Below are positions 34,011-45,464 of a DNA stretch of 64,000 bases, one piece after another. Under the pieces are notes generated by a model that worked only from the letters and a program-made list of their open reading frames with translations, ran no database searches and was not told where the DNA came from. The stretch is taken from the NCBI GenBank assembly GCA_027596075.1, contig JADGJC010000026.1, positions 124,001-188,000 on the forward strand, written 5' to 3'. The DNA is from Rhizophlyctis rosea (Eukaryota; Chytridiomycota; Chytridiomycetes; Rhizophlyctidales; Rhizophlyctidaceae). A program made the translations under genes and the position numbers. The stretch's first letter is position 1, and the number at the start of each line of letters is the position of its first letter.

Positions 34011-34545
34011 TCACTTTGCGCTATGAATGCCGTCAAATAGTCCCTGAAGAGTCCTCTTCCACAACCGTGCACCGTTGGTTTCATTTTCTTCCCTTTCCGA
34101 TTGGGAGGTGCTTTGTTCCCTTCCCAATTGAGAGGTGCTTTGTGGTCCAATCCCTGTATAGTTCAGAATGGTAGGAATATCAACAATGGAAGATCAATCG
34201 CTGATTTACAATGTCAGTGCTGCACATACCAAAACCGTCAACGGGTGCAATTGAAACCGCGCTCAACAGCTGCGCCCTCTTCCTTTCCGCCCTCCTCCTG
34301 GCGAGGTCGGCCAAATACTTCTCAACATCCGACTTGGTACGTGTCCGTGTTACAAGATTGCTGCCAACAGGAATCCTTTCAATGTAGGGTTCGGAAGTGA
34401 ATTGTTTCGCAATTTGAAACAACTGGTCTTTCGTAATTTTCGGCTTCAAGTTAGCAAGTGGTGGGGGAAAGTTTTGGATGCGGAGGGCTTCTAGCCAGTC
34501 GTCGTAGTATGTGCTCCCGCTGAAAGCTGTGGGTTGTGGTGCCAT
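34011..34545 (-). CDS. Uncharacterised small protein
   Basis: Exons 34230-34545 and 34011-34153 on the minus strand, intron 76 nt with a GTATGT donor; 152 aa. The N-terminal half is compact (YYDDWLEALRIQNFPPPLAN, then KPKITKDQLFQIAKQF, EPYIERIPVGSNL), followed by a charged helix (EKYLADLARRRAERKRAQ). The C-terminal exon is Gln/Ser/Glu-rich and ends LWKRTLQGLFDGIHSAK. There is no signal peptide or membrane segment. The small size and basic helix could suit an organellar or nucleic-acid-associated protein, but I recognise no family. Confidence 0.6.
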
Positions 34546-34864
34546 TGCTGTGTGTATGTGGGGATTGTTTCTTGAGCTGTGCGGGAGCCGCAGTTGGAGT
34601 GAAAGAGAAAGAGACGGCGATCCATCGCATTACTGTGCCACAGTAGTACGTAAACAGAGCAGTAAACAACAAAACCGTGCGATGAATAAGGCAGTTACAC
34701 TGCATCATTCCCATGGTCGCATAACGTCTTTGCTTTAACCACCAGAAATCACCTCACCATTTGAATCATGCTCGGATGATGTGTACATTTGACAGCAAGG
34801 CGAAATATTTACAAATGCTACATGACCAATGCTTCTTCACTTTTCCATCACTTCCGTTCACGTC
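34546..34864. other. Intergenic region
   Basis: 319 bp between two minus-strand genes, containing the upstream gene's 3' flank and the downstream gene's promoter. Nothing else seen. Confidence 0.5.
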
Positions 34865-35386
34865 CTACCGCCCCGCTTTCTCCGTTACAATCACCTTTGC
34901 CTCCTCCCCAGACGTCTTGATCGACAAGTACAAACCACGAACCACCTTCCACTCCTCACGGCGTGTTCCCGGCCAAAAGTTCTCCGCCACGAACCGCCAC
35001 AAGAGTTCGTCATTGAGATCCGCATTCGCATTTTCGTCCATGTACTTGTCAATCTTCATTCCAATCGTGAAGATCGTATGTTTAATGACGGCCAGTTTCA
35101 TTTGGACGTCGTCGATTTCGTCGCTGTCGCGTAGGGCTTTGAGCTGGCGTTTGATGGGTCTGAAGTATTCTTTGCAGCGACGGTGTTGGTCGTCGTTGAG
35201 GTGGTTTTCTTCGTCGCTTTCGTTTGACGTTTCGCCATTTTCGGGTGGTGGGAGATCACGTTCTGTTGCGGTTTGTGAACGCCTTGTGCGAATGGAAGGT
35301 TCGTCGTGCGCTTGCATTGTGGTTGTGTCGATGAGGTCCTTGTTTGACTGAAATGGGCGAAGTTGAAATTTGTCTCGTAAAAACAT
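34865..35386 (-). CDS. CHD1 helical C-terminal domain (DUF4208-like) protein
   Basis: Single exon. The first ATG in frame is at 35386 (173 aa); an ATG at 35317 (about 150 aa) is an equally good start, because the acidic disordered part begins there. After an acidic linker (SNESDEENHLNDD), residues about 80-150 match the CHD1 C-terminal helical domain: CKEYFRPIKRQLKALRD, KLAVIKHTIFTIGMKIDKYM, ELLWRFVAENFWPG. In CHD1 this domain binds DNA or nucleosomes. Here it stands alone without chromodomains or helicase, as in the small animal protein CHCT1. The function is unknown. Confidence 0.68.
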   Translation of the reverse strand: MFLRDKFQLRPFQSNKDLIDTTTMQAHDEPSIRTRRSQTATERDLPPPENGETSNESDEENHLNDDQHRRCKEYFRPIKRQLKALRDSDEIDDVQMKLAVIKHTIFTIGMKIDKYMDENANADLNDELLWRFVAENFWPGTRREEWKVVRGLYLSIKTSGEEAKVIVTEKAGR

Positions 35387-35771
35387 CGATATGGCCAGAC
35401 AGGGGATACCTGATATGGTCGCAAGTAGTATTCGGCGTTTCACTGGAAGATTTCTTTTCACTACCTTTTGAGTTAATCAGAATGATGTTGCGTGGTGGGA
35501 AAGAAAGATTTGGGAGAGGAAAGTGTGCTGAAAGGGGGGGAGCCCGAAATTTCACATGTCGCGTGGCGCAGCTATGAGCTCCGAATCTCCGATATGTTTG
35601 GCCTGTCGAACTTCAGTCAACAGCAGCATTCCATAGAGTGTTGGCACTTTGTTTCAACATATTGGACATCTATGCTTTTGGCATTCATCATTTGCAGATA
35701 GTAGACATTCTAAAATACAATAATTACATCATCAACAAACATAGTACAATAGATCGCGCCATCACTGCGCA
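35387..35771. other. Intergenic region
   Basis: 385 bp between the CHCT-like start and the acireductone dioxygenase stop. The frame upstream of 35386 stays open to 35461 but only from a GTG. Nothing else seen. Confidence 0.45.
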
Positions 35772-36665
35772 TTAAACCGCCTGGGCCGCACCAGTGTGCT
35801 TCTCATCGACGAATTTGGCAGCACCTGCTTTGACGAATGATTCGAGATAGTCGGTACGGTATGAGTTAACGTCAGTCTCGGGGCCACGGTTCAATGGAGT
35901 CCATTTAGGGTCCTAAATGAGAAATGATGAGAAAACGCATATGTACGTATACGCCAAACTGCCCATTTCTGAAACACCAACCTCCTTGAACAGGCGCATG
36001 GCCTTCAGGTAGTTAGCAGTGTCCAACGTGAATCGGTGATAGATGCCGGCCGGCTGCAGCAAGAGATAAGTTGATGGGCTCTGTATATATTGCAGAATCT
36101 AGATTGTTTACACACCAGAACGATCAAATCAGACTGCCCGCAAGCAATGCGGATCCATTGATCCCCTGGGCTGCGAACATCGAAGTAACCTGTGCCCTCC
36201 ATAATGAAACGGATCTCCTCGTCCTCGTGAAGGTGTCTGCAGTCATGACCATGCACAATGAGCATCAACTTGTTTCGCGAATTTCAGGAGTGTTGACTTA
36301 CTCGGTGAAGAAAATCTTCAACTTCTCCTCATAGCCTGGCAACTTCTCTTTCGAAATGGTGATCTACGCGAAGGAGATATAAAGTCACTGAGTTACAACT
36401 TTTTAGGCCCGCAAAAGCACTCCAACGCCACAAACGCTATCCTGATGGTCAGATGTTGAAGACCTACCTCGTCCCTGTTCCTATATTGCCTGGCGTCGCA
36501 GATGGCGTTGATTTTGTCAATGTAGTCCGGCTGCGTCACGTCAACAGAGCTGACTTCGACTCCAATGGCGGCGAGTTGTTCCAAGGAAACTGGACGGTTG
36601 GGCACATATTGGTGCAGCTCACGGCCGTCCTGTTCAGACTCGGCGTAGTACCATGCTTGAACCAT
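35772..36665 (-). CDS. ADI1: Acireductone dioxygenase (methionine salvage)
   Basis: Five exons on the minus strand: 36468-36665, 36302-36363, 36116-36236, 35982-36053 and 35772-35912; 197 aa. It starts [20 protein letters not shown]. The cupin core shows [11 protein letters not shown], giving the His-x-His-x3-Glu metal ligands, and [11 protein letters not shown] with the last His ligand. Length and motif order match the ARD family. The enzyme oxidises acireductone to the keto-acid precursor of methionine with Fe, or off-pathway with Ni. Introns are 104, 65, 62 and 69 nt. It is cytosolic, as no targeting signal is seen. Confidence 0.95.
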
Positions 36666-37466
36666 CTTGATGATATAGGTATAGGGTGACTTTCGCGTGA
36701 GAAGAACCTGTAAACAACTCGAAGGGTTCAAGACTTAAGACTGGAGAGTGTGGGAACCAGCCCTTTGGAATGGCGCCATTGGGTGGCTTTGTTTACATTT
36801 TGTGGCTTGCAAACTGCGCCTTTGTAACACGCCAGCCACTTTGTGTCAGTCGCCACAGTGCATCCCAACCCAAAAGCCCCTCCCACAAATGAAATGTCTA
36901 CAAATTTGGTGCAACAGCTTCTTTCGTGCGAGGGCCACTGGCCGCAACATGGCTTTCACCCTGGCCCGGGGCAGGCCCATTTTCGGCTTTGCTGTTGTTC
37001 CATCCCGTAGTTTTTCATCTGAGCCTCCGGTCGTCTTACTGCGATGTTCACGAAAGCACAAAGGGAACCAAGGGCATTCCGCCATGGCTTCCTCCTTGTA
37101 ACGTGAAGACACATCACATTCCAGTGCGGTCTATCGATCCACTCAGAATGAAGTTGATGATGGGTGGTGCTGAAAATGAAGAGTGCCCCAGCTGCTCCCA
37201 TTTGTTTGGCAGGGACCTTGGTGGGAGGCAACTGGAAAGCCGAAAATAAAGTCGGCAGATCGAAAGCCCGTCCCGCAAAGCGCAGAAGACATCAACAGGC
37301 CGTCCTGTCAATTTCTGTTGGGTCGTGTAAAGTCATACCGAATACTATTTGATCGTGAACAGGCACGCGAAGGCCTTCTCTGCTTGCAGCATTGCTGAAC
37401 AATCTGCAGTTCTTCAATCCTTTCTTACCTGAGTGCACATACCGTCATACATCCCACTCAACGACT
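36666..37466. other. Intergenic region
   Basis: About 800 bp of divergent promoter space between ARD (minus) and the thaumatin-like gene (plus). ORFs here lack coding character. Confidence 0.5.
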
Positions 37467-39222
37467 ATGCACAGCCGGAAACGACTTGTCGCGTCCTTCG
37501 TCCTCGGAGCAATCTTAGCTCCTGCAGCGCACGCTGCATCATGCGGTGCCGGCCTTTCCGCATGCGGATCTGCATGCTATAACCCTTCGGACATGACGTG
37601 CTTCGACAGCAAATACCTCTGCCCAAAAGGAAATGGAGTCTGCGGGGCCGGCGCTTGTTACGATCCTAAATCTTATGCATGCTCCAGTGGGAAGGTCGTT
37701 CAGATCGCCGCATCGGCAAGTGGTAGCACTGGCGGTGTTAGCTCAGCGAACAACAAAGCGACGACCAGCACTTCTACTTCCAGCACCAGCTCCGGTTCTT
37801 GTGGAGCAGGATTGGTTTCCTGTGCTGGATCGTGCTTGGATCCCGCCAACTATCATTGCGACTCGGGTGTCGTCGCGCAAGGTCCTTCTTGGTCGTCCTC
37901 CCTTCCCGCTGCGTCCATCCTTCCCTCCTCCACGCAAACCCTCGGCTCCGGTACCCGCAAAATCACCCTAATCAACAACTGCGCAAACCCTGTATGGCCC
38001 GGTCTCCTCGCTCAACAACAACCCCTACCTGGAAACGGCGGTTTCGGTCTCGCTAAGGGCCAACGCGTAACATTGCTAGTCCCCAACGACTGGCAAGCTG
38101 CTCGTATCTGGGGTCGGACGGACTGTCGTGTTGCGGCGGGCGGGAAGGTTGTGTGTTTGACGGGCCATTGTGGGACTAAGGAGAATGGGTACGGTGTTGA
38201 ATGCAAGGGTGTTGGGGGGCAAGCACCAGCGACGTTAGCGGAGTTCACGCTAGCAGGATGGGGCGGGAGCGATTACTACGATATCTCCAACGTGGATGGA
38301 CACAACATTGGGATCAGCATCAAGCCTTTGGGTGGAACGAAAGTCGGCGGTACTCTGGACGACAAGTAAGTAATGGAATTCACTTCGAGTGTACCAAGAT
38401 GACATTGCCACTCTTTCGCGGGATATTGACCTCTCATTGCTCTTTCTAGGTTTGATTGCAAATCATCATCCTGCTCACTCGACTTTTCTTTCTGCCCTCC
38501 CGAACTCCGCGTCTACGCCCCCGGCTCAAACTCAAACCCCATCGCCTGCGCATCCATCAGCACCGCCATCTCCCTCCCCAGCCTCCGCGCCCGTACCAGC
38601 TCTCTCGCCCAAATCTTCGCCAACGACGAACTAAAGTCTCTCGTCACCTGCAGCTGTGATTGCGGAGCTGGATGCGGATGCGATGACCCGAGGAGCAAAC
38701 ACTGCTGCTCGCCATACACACCATTGTCTATGCAGAGCCCTACCAGGGGTGGAGTTTGCCGCGTGGAGGATTGGCCGAAGTATGATGGGAACAAGCGCTA
38801 CGATCAAGTGTTCAAGTCGCAGTGCCCGCAAGCTTACAGCTGGCAGTTCGATGATTTGAATTCTACTTTCCAGTGCAAGAACGTGAGTTACCGGAATGAG
38901 GATGAATGTTATGTTCTACACGAGAACTCACCGCTTACTTGAATCCCCACGTATCTAGACGGACTACGAAGTCACCTTTTGCCCAACCGGTCAAGTTGCC
39001 GCCGAGACTGGTATTACCCGCTCATCCACCACAAAGCCCTACACAACCCGTACTACCGCCAAAACAACCTACCGCACTACCGCGCGCGCCACCAAGACCA
39101 CCACTAAGACTGTTGGCAAGACTAAAACCCCAGCATCAACAAAGAAGCCTACTACCACCACAACCACCAAGAAGAAGAAGGTCGTTATCATCGTGAAGGT
39201 TGTGAAGAAGGTGAAGGCGTGA
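37467..39222 (+). CDS. Secreted thaumatin-like protein with Cys-rich N-terminal repeats
   Basis: Three exons: 37467-38365, 38450-38882 and 38959-39222; 531 aa. Residues 1-24 are a signal peptide. Three Cys-rich repeats follow (CGSACYNPSDMTC, CGAGACYDPKSYAC, CAGSCLDPANYHC), resembling the small carbohydrate-binding repeat (CBM52/PF10645 type) of fungal glucanases. Residues about 175-445 are a thaumatin domain: KITLINNCANPVWPGLL, GRTDCR, GYGVECKGVGGQAPATLAEF, DYYDISNVDGHNIGISIKP, CPPELRVYAP, CPQAYSWQFDDLNSTFQC and DYEVTFCP. Thaumatin-like proteins of fungi bind or cut beta-1,3-glucan. The tail is Thr/Arg/Lys-rich and ends in a basic amphipathic stretch, which is unusual. Confidence 0.88.
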
Positions 39223-39784
39223 GGGCTGTGCAGATTGGAAAGGGGCGTGGGTGTTGGGGAGGTAGCGGCGAGATAGAGCGTTAAATATCACATAGAGGGA
39301 GCATCTTTATACATATTCATATATACACAGTCACATAGTCCTGTAGATTTCAATCATTATACTATGCATCGTTTATCCAGCATATTCGACAACCTTAGAA
39401 ACGATGGAGGAGCTGCAGTTGTGGACCATCTGAACGGTGGTCGTTAGGTGCATAACATTTGTCCATAGCCGTGCTCGTATGGTTTTATGCGAATCGTTGG
39501 GGATATTTCATATGTCTGGCGATGTATAACGACCGTTGTCACTGTTCCGCCGAGTTCTTCGCTTGTCAAGTTGGACATCATGTATTTACATGACTGTGCC
39601 CCCATCCGTGCGGCACATGAGCCTAGTTGTGATTGGACACCAAAGGGGACCCTCGCGAATCGACAGAAGCGACCACAGTAAGAAAATGGGAGAAAGTGGT
39701 GAAACATGGCACCTCTTTACACATAATACATGATGAATTGATCAAGTTACTACCCTACTTCCCAATTGAAGCTCTCAACTGCCA
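39223..39784. other. Intergenic, convergent 3' ends
   Basis: About 560 bp between the thaumatin-like gene and the AAA ATPase stop. No gene seen. Confidence 0.5.
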
Positions 39785-42124
39785 TCAGCGCGTAAATTGC
39801 GCATTGAGCTGGGCATCCGACACAAAATGGCTACCTCCTCCACACCTCCATCCCCCACCGACTTGATACCAAGAGAAACCCATTGGACAGGGACAAATAC
39901 GGCGAATCTGTTCTTGTAGTTGCTGTTGCTTCCTTATCTCTTCTAAGCGCGCCGCTTCCTCCTTTTCTTGTTCGAATCTTTTCATTTTCTCTGCGTGTGC
40001 GGCTTTGGCCTTCTCTAATTCCTCCCAATCTTCGTCCGACACGCCTGCATCTCGGCTGGAAGTGCGTTGGTCCTATGAAGATACGGGCGTCTAACTTCAG
40101 CAATTGATGTTGAGTATCAAATGTCCTATGGACAATCTTACCTCTATCTCAACAGGTTCTTCTTCCGTCTGTTGATTTTGGCAAAAGTTGATTGCCTGCT
40201 TTGGTGCAGAACGAGGTGGCGCAAGCGAAGGTTGCTGCATATCAGGTGTGACGAATGGTTGCGATAGAAGAGTTCCTTCCGGTGGTTTGCGCGCACTCAG
40301 CATTCCCTCCAAAGCGTTCTCCACGTCCACCATCGCCACCGTCTTCTCCGTTTCCGGCGCCTTGATAACCCTACCAGCGCGGCGATTGATGATGTCCTTC
40401 CAAAGCCCATTTGCATCTCGGCCATTACCCCAACCTGGATAGCTCCTGAGCTCATCAATCCCTCTATGCAACGCCTGCGCCACTCCCTCCCCAGCCATGT
40501 AGTTCTCCTTATCCATTCTGTTACAGATGAACTTGACAGCATCCTCGGTTTCCCAATCTTCAAAATTGATGAACCGTGTGAAGCGACTCTTCAACCCCGC
40601 ATTCCGATCCAGCATCCGATCCATATCCCGCGGATACCCGGCAATAATGACGACGATGCCAGCATATTGGGGATCTGTCATTGCTGCGACCAAAGTGTTC
40701 ATCGCTTCGCTTCCATAATGACCTTCTCCCAGTGAATATGCTTCATCGATAAAGAGCACGCCACCCTTCGCTTCCTTGAGCTTCTCCTCTACCTTCCCTT
40801 TTGTTTGGCCGACGTATTCCCCTTGCAGATCTAGGCCAGAGGTTTCGACCACTTTGTTGACTCCTATGATTCCGAGACCGGACAGGATTTGTGCACATGC
40901 TCGACCGACGGTAGTCTTTCCCGTCCCCGGCGATCCCCTGAAAACGAAATGTCCAATATTTGGTCTCTCCGAACCTTCCCGTTCCGCAACCAAGAAAGCG
41001 TCTCGAAGCTGCTCTAGTTCTTTCCTCACACTTCCCATCCTATATAAAGCGTCCAAAGGCGCCAAGGGATCGGTCTGGTCGTTGCCAACCGGTTTCTTCG
41101 TCGCCGGTTCCAAATCTTCGGGCAACAATACGATAGGCCCTCCCCCGGTTTGCCGCCCGCTTGCAGTTACTATCGCGTTGGTCAACAGACTATTGACAGC
41201 ACCAGCGTTTCCAAAGTTTGGCATGGAACGTTGCATCCTCAATATCTCCACAGCTCGCTTATCCACCTCATACGATTTCTTGACTTTCTTCGCCTTACAA
41301 GCACTTTGGAAGATTTTGAGCAACTCCCTGTCATCATAACGTCGCAAATTTCAGTGATCTTGCGTAATGTCTTTCTATGCTCATCGAACTTGCGAGACAA
41401 AGAGGCGGATGCATCGTCCAACACAGATTGCATCATTTCCTGAACCTCACCGGCATCCACCTGCCAAGCACATTTGAGCAGACGCTGTGATAGCAAGAAG
41501 GCAACTATCAGTGAATGGTACGCAATAATACTTATGTATGAGATCCATGTAACTCACTTGGATGACATTGATGACAGTTTCCACGGTCAGGACGGTACGA
41601 GTTTCAGGAGCCAAGTTGCCAGCAGAGTGTTGCCCTTCATCCTTCAACAAGGCACACAAGGCACCAGAGCATGCACGGACAGGTGGTGGAGCAAGATTTG
41701 CGGAGAAGGGAACGCGCGCCATGGTTACCAACAGTGTGTTCAGCTGGTGCCATGGCAGGGAGGTCGCAGTCTGCCAGCATGACTTCCACAAGTTCTCATT
41801 ACGCTTGATGTGTCTGTCAAGGTCTTCAGTTTTGACATTTCCGAGGCTGGTGATGAAACGTCGCAAGTCTTGGGAAGCTGTAAAGGATGGGGCACCACCG
41901 GTATTGGTGTTGTTAGGGTGGTTGGGAGAACTGCCAGTATGACCACCTCGACCACCGCCAAGCCCGCCCCGACCATTTCCGCCCCCACGAGAGGTATTGT
42001 CACCGCGGCCCCTGCCTCCTCTGTTACCACGCCCTCTGCCTCGCCACGATCCACCTCGCCAAGGCCCGTTGCCTCTACCAGCAGGTGAATTGGAACCACC
42101 ACCGGTATCAGGAGAAGAAGTCAT
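39785..42124 (-). CDS. RGG-rich CbxX/CfqX-type AAA ATPase
   Basis: Minus-strand exons 41558-42124, 41390-41484, 40142-41327 and 39785-40072 give about 711 aa. The N terminus is an RGG/RG-rich stretch (residues about 15-60), typical of RNA binding. The AAA domain has Walker A GSPGTGKTT (about residue 350) and Walker B GGVLFIDEAYS (about 410), with IIAGYPRDMDRML after it, as in SpoVK/CbxX ATPases. A coiled coil rich in Glu/Lys/Gln follows, ending in CPMGFSWYQVGGGWRCGGGS, a C-terminal motif I associate with fungal NFX1-type-zinc-finger AAA proteins. The exon 2/3 junction is uncertain: I use a 62-nt intron (41328-41389, weak donor GTTCGA), but direct read-through with one missing base is also possible. 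Confidence 0.78.
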
Positions 42125-43003
42125 TATTTTTGTTGATAACTGGTTTTTCGATTGTTGCTTGGTCAGTAGGTTCAGAAGCTGAAGAAAGCACAAAGGGGGG
42201 AAAACGGGGAAGCTGAACTCCCGAAGTTTCTGGGTCAACCAGCCTTTGACAGCTGGGAGCCAACTTCAAAGCTGATGGTATTGCTGATGTCGTAAGAATG
42301 TCCGTGGCTTTGCCTTCCGCAGCAAGCTGGCTGTGCCTCCGAAAACTGGCCCAGCCTCTGCTGCCAACACAACCTTTTGCAGTAGCGACTATTTCATTTT
42401 CAAAACAACTCAATTAGAACAGTCTGCATACCTTAAGATGAGATGTGATTTCAAGAGTTGATACCCCTTCATGATTTGAGGCAAAATCTGATAGCACTTT
42501 CATCCAGGATTGGGGCGTAGGAACTTCTTGGTGACACTGGCCGTGAGTTCCAAGCGCGCAGAACACCCCTTCCAGGCAATAGGCCGACGGGCTTGACTTA
42601 GTCAATGCAACTCCGCTTTTGGTCGAGTTGGTTGCTCCATTTCCGCTTTTGATGAAACCGTTGGTGCTACTAAGCTACTCGAGGCGCATGTTTTGAACGG
42701 TTGGTCTTTGGAAACCACAGTAAAGGTCAATCCGGCTCTAAAACGGTTGATATGAACGGACTGACCATGCTGAGGGTGTCAGCTTTATTGACAAACTTCC
42801 ACCCTTCAGGAATGACATCGCCCTTTGATTTCTCGAGAAGCCTTCCACTTTGTGTTCGAAGCATAATTCCTTGCAGCTTAATTGCCGCAGAAATTGTATG
42901 TAAATATTCATCACTGGCAAGCGCGGGTCTGCTGAGTCGCAGATTATGAACATCACTATTAAAACCATTATTCTATATAGCACTGTTGTAACAGGCTCCT
43001 TTA
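42125..43003. other. Intergenic region
   Basis: About 880 bp upstream of the AAA gene and downstream of the mucin-like gene. No gene seen. Confidence 0.5.
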
Positions 43004-45020
43004 TCAAATGAGAATCCATATGTTTCCAACAATCGCCATCAGCCCACCAGCCAACGCCCCAACTAGAACCCATCCTACTCTCCTCTCCGTACCAGCAGAT
43101 GAACTAGCTCCGCCTTCCTCGGTCCCCGGCCCAAGAACTACCACACCCGGCACATTCTGCACCCCAAACAACGCAGTACACTGCGTCCCGCCCACCGAAT
43201 TCCGTACAGTCATATTATTACTCACATCCCCAAAGGCGAGGGCGATATTTTGCGATGTTGCGGGTATGAGGCCTTGACAAGCGTCAGATAAAGAGAAAGA
43301 GCAAGCGTTATTGGTTCCGGTGGTGGTGATGCCGAAGAAGATGTAGTTTTGTGTGGTGTTTTGCAGGAGGGGAAGTAGTTGTGGGCAGGTTAGGTTTGTG
43401 AGGGTTATTGATTGGGAGGTTGGTTGGGATTGGCGTTTGAGGATGGCACGGGCCGCGATGGGTGGAATGGAAGTTGGCGATGAGATGCTGGTGGCGGTTT
43501 TAGTCGATGTGTCCGTGAGGGTGCTGGGAGATGTTATGATTGGCGATGTATTGGTATTAGTGTCAGTAATAGTTGGTGATGTGTTCGTATTAATGTCGGT
43601 ATTAGTGATTGTTGGGGATGTATTTGTGTCGGTATTAGTGTCTGTAATAGTAGGAGAAGTGTTTGTATTCGTATTCGTATCTGTTGGTGTATCCGTATTG
43701 GTAATGGTAGGCGAAGAGGTATCCGTTGGTGTATCAATATCCGTCGTTGGATCAATCGTTGTGAATGGAACATTCGTAGGCCAACACCAGCCACAATCTC
43801 CACATCCCTCCACACAGTCGTATTTCCGCAATTGAACGTTAGACACTTTACACTTCTCGTCAAAGCTGCTCCCCGCTGGAAACCCAGATGTGACCGTCGT
43901 TGTTTGTCCCGGGTAGTAAGTCTTCAGGACGTCGGTCCACGTCTGACATGCGACATACGCGTAGCTTCGCGTTGCGAAGGCGGTCATGCCGGGTGGGCAT
44001 TGTGAGCATATGCCGCCCTTGGCTACATACTCGGTTTTTGCGACGCAATTTGCTGGTGGGGTAGGGAGGGCTGTGGGTGTTGTGCAAGAGCCAGGGAGTT
44101 CCAGGAAACCCCAATCGGGTGGGGTGGCATTGACTAAGTTTGAGGTTGTTGTGCTTGGAGGCCTTGTAATTGTGGTAGGAGTTGTTGGAGTTGGTGGTGA
44201 ACCAGAATTGTTCGATCCCGGTTGCCCACCATTTGGTCCTTGACCGCCGCCCTTAGGAGGTTGTTGGCCGGGATTGTTGTCAGATCCGCCGCCATTGGAA
44301 GGTTGCGTTCCGATCGATGGTTGACCACCGTTTGTTGTTTGTCCACCATTGCCCTGTGCCGGTGATTGTGGATCGCCTTGCGGTCCATTGACCTCACCAG
44401 ATCCCGCCGACGCTCCGCCGTTCGTTCCCCCCGCTGTCGGTTGTTGGCCAGATGTTGCGCCTGGCGGCAGGTTCACCAAGGGCGGTGATGACCCCCCAGA
44501 AGGTCCACCCGCAGCAGCGCGATTTGCTGGCCCAGATTGTGAAGATGAACCACCTGATGTTCCAGCGGTGTCGGTACCGGATCCAGAAGGAGGTGCGATG
44601 GGTAAAGAAACTCCAGATGGTTCTAGAGCGGGATGCAACAGTCATAAATTAGTCCCGTTCCATCGCGCAATTGAGTGATCCCGCAAAAACCGTATCAATC
44701 AAGCAACATACGCTTCAACGTGCACAGTACATTTGCTTGCGCGGTTCCAAGAGTACTCGAATACTGCACGACTTGTACCACCGCAACAACGTCGGCGCAA
44801 CTTGCTAGACACGCCGGGGCACCTTGGCAATGAGAGCAATCCTGTCCCGGTTCTAAGGCAATCCTGACGCCGGTGCGGAGGTTGTTCGGCACCCGACCGC
44901 CAGCAGTGAATGCCCACGCGGATGCTGTAATTGAATGTCAACGACTGTTTAGATCACCTTGTTGTTCACAATCCACATACCTGATGATAGTAACAGTCCA
45001 GCTATATTTTTGACTCTCAT
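43004..45020 (-). CDS. Large mucin-like cell-surface protein
   Basis: Three exons on the minus strand: 44981-45020, 44712-44924 and 43004-44622; 623 aa. A short signal peptide (MRVKNIAGLLLSSASAWAFT) is split by intron 1. A small Cys-rich module (CSHCQGAPACLASC) follows, then a long Pro/Gly/Ser/Asn-rich stalk. A second Cys-rich domain has CGDCGWCWPTNVPF. Next is a Thr/Asn/Asp repeat tract (units such as TNTSPTITDTNTD). A last domain with paired Cys precedes a C-terminal hydrophobic segment (GWVLVGALAGGLMAIVGNI). This suits a heavily O-glycosylated wall or plasma-membrane protein. No enzymatic motif is seen. Confidence 0.75.
43515..43765. repeat. Coding minisatellite in the mucin-like gene
   Basis: The minus strand encodes variable units of Thr, Asn, Asp, Ser, Pro and Ile (TDTNTNTSPTIT type). 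At DNA level GTATTAGTGTCTGTAAT-like words recur with irregular spacing. Length variation between strains would be expected. Confidence 0.7.
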
Positions 45021-45464
45021 CGTTGCTGTGCAGCCCAAGAGAAGAAAAGAAAGATAGAGAGTTTTACAGTTTCATCAACCATTAGCCATTATTTTGCTCA
45101 CCTCCGTCTCCCGACAGATCCAACGAAAATTCGCATATGGTTGTTCGGACCTCTCGGAAGCGTTTAGGCAAAAGGTGCGCCTTTCTCCAACTTTGTTGGG
45201 GGGCTGAGGGTCCTTGGTGTAACGCCGACCGTGCGTGAAATGCTGGGCGCAGCAGTACAGTCACTTCGGACCTGCATAGCCGCCAAAAGATGGCCCGCGT
45301 CGGAGACACTCGTGCTACCAACCATTTCGTCTCCACGAATTTCACGAAAATTTATGGGGAACGACATTTTGTCTCTCCTCCTCTCACCCTTTTCATCTTT
45401 CATTCGACCTTTGACCTTGACTTGCCACCAGTTCTGCACCTCATCCGCACAGGTCCCCCGCAAA
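45021..45464. promoter_or_regulatory. Divergent promoter region
   Basis: 444 bp between the mucin-like gene (minus) and the membrane-protein gene (plus). No clear TATA element close to either start. Confidence 0.4.
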
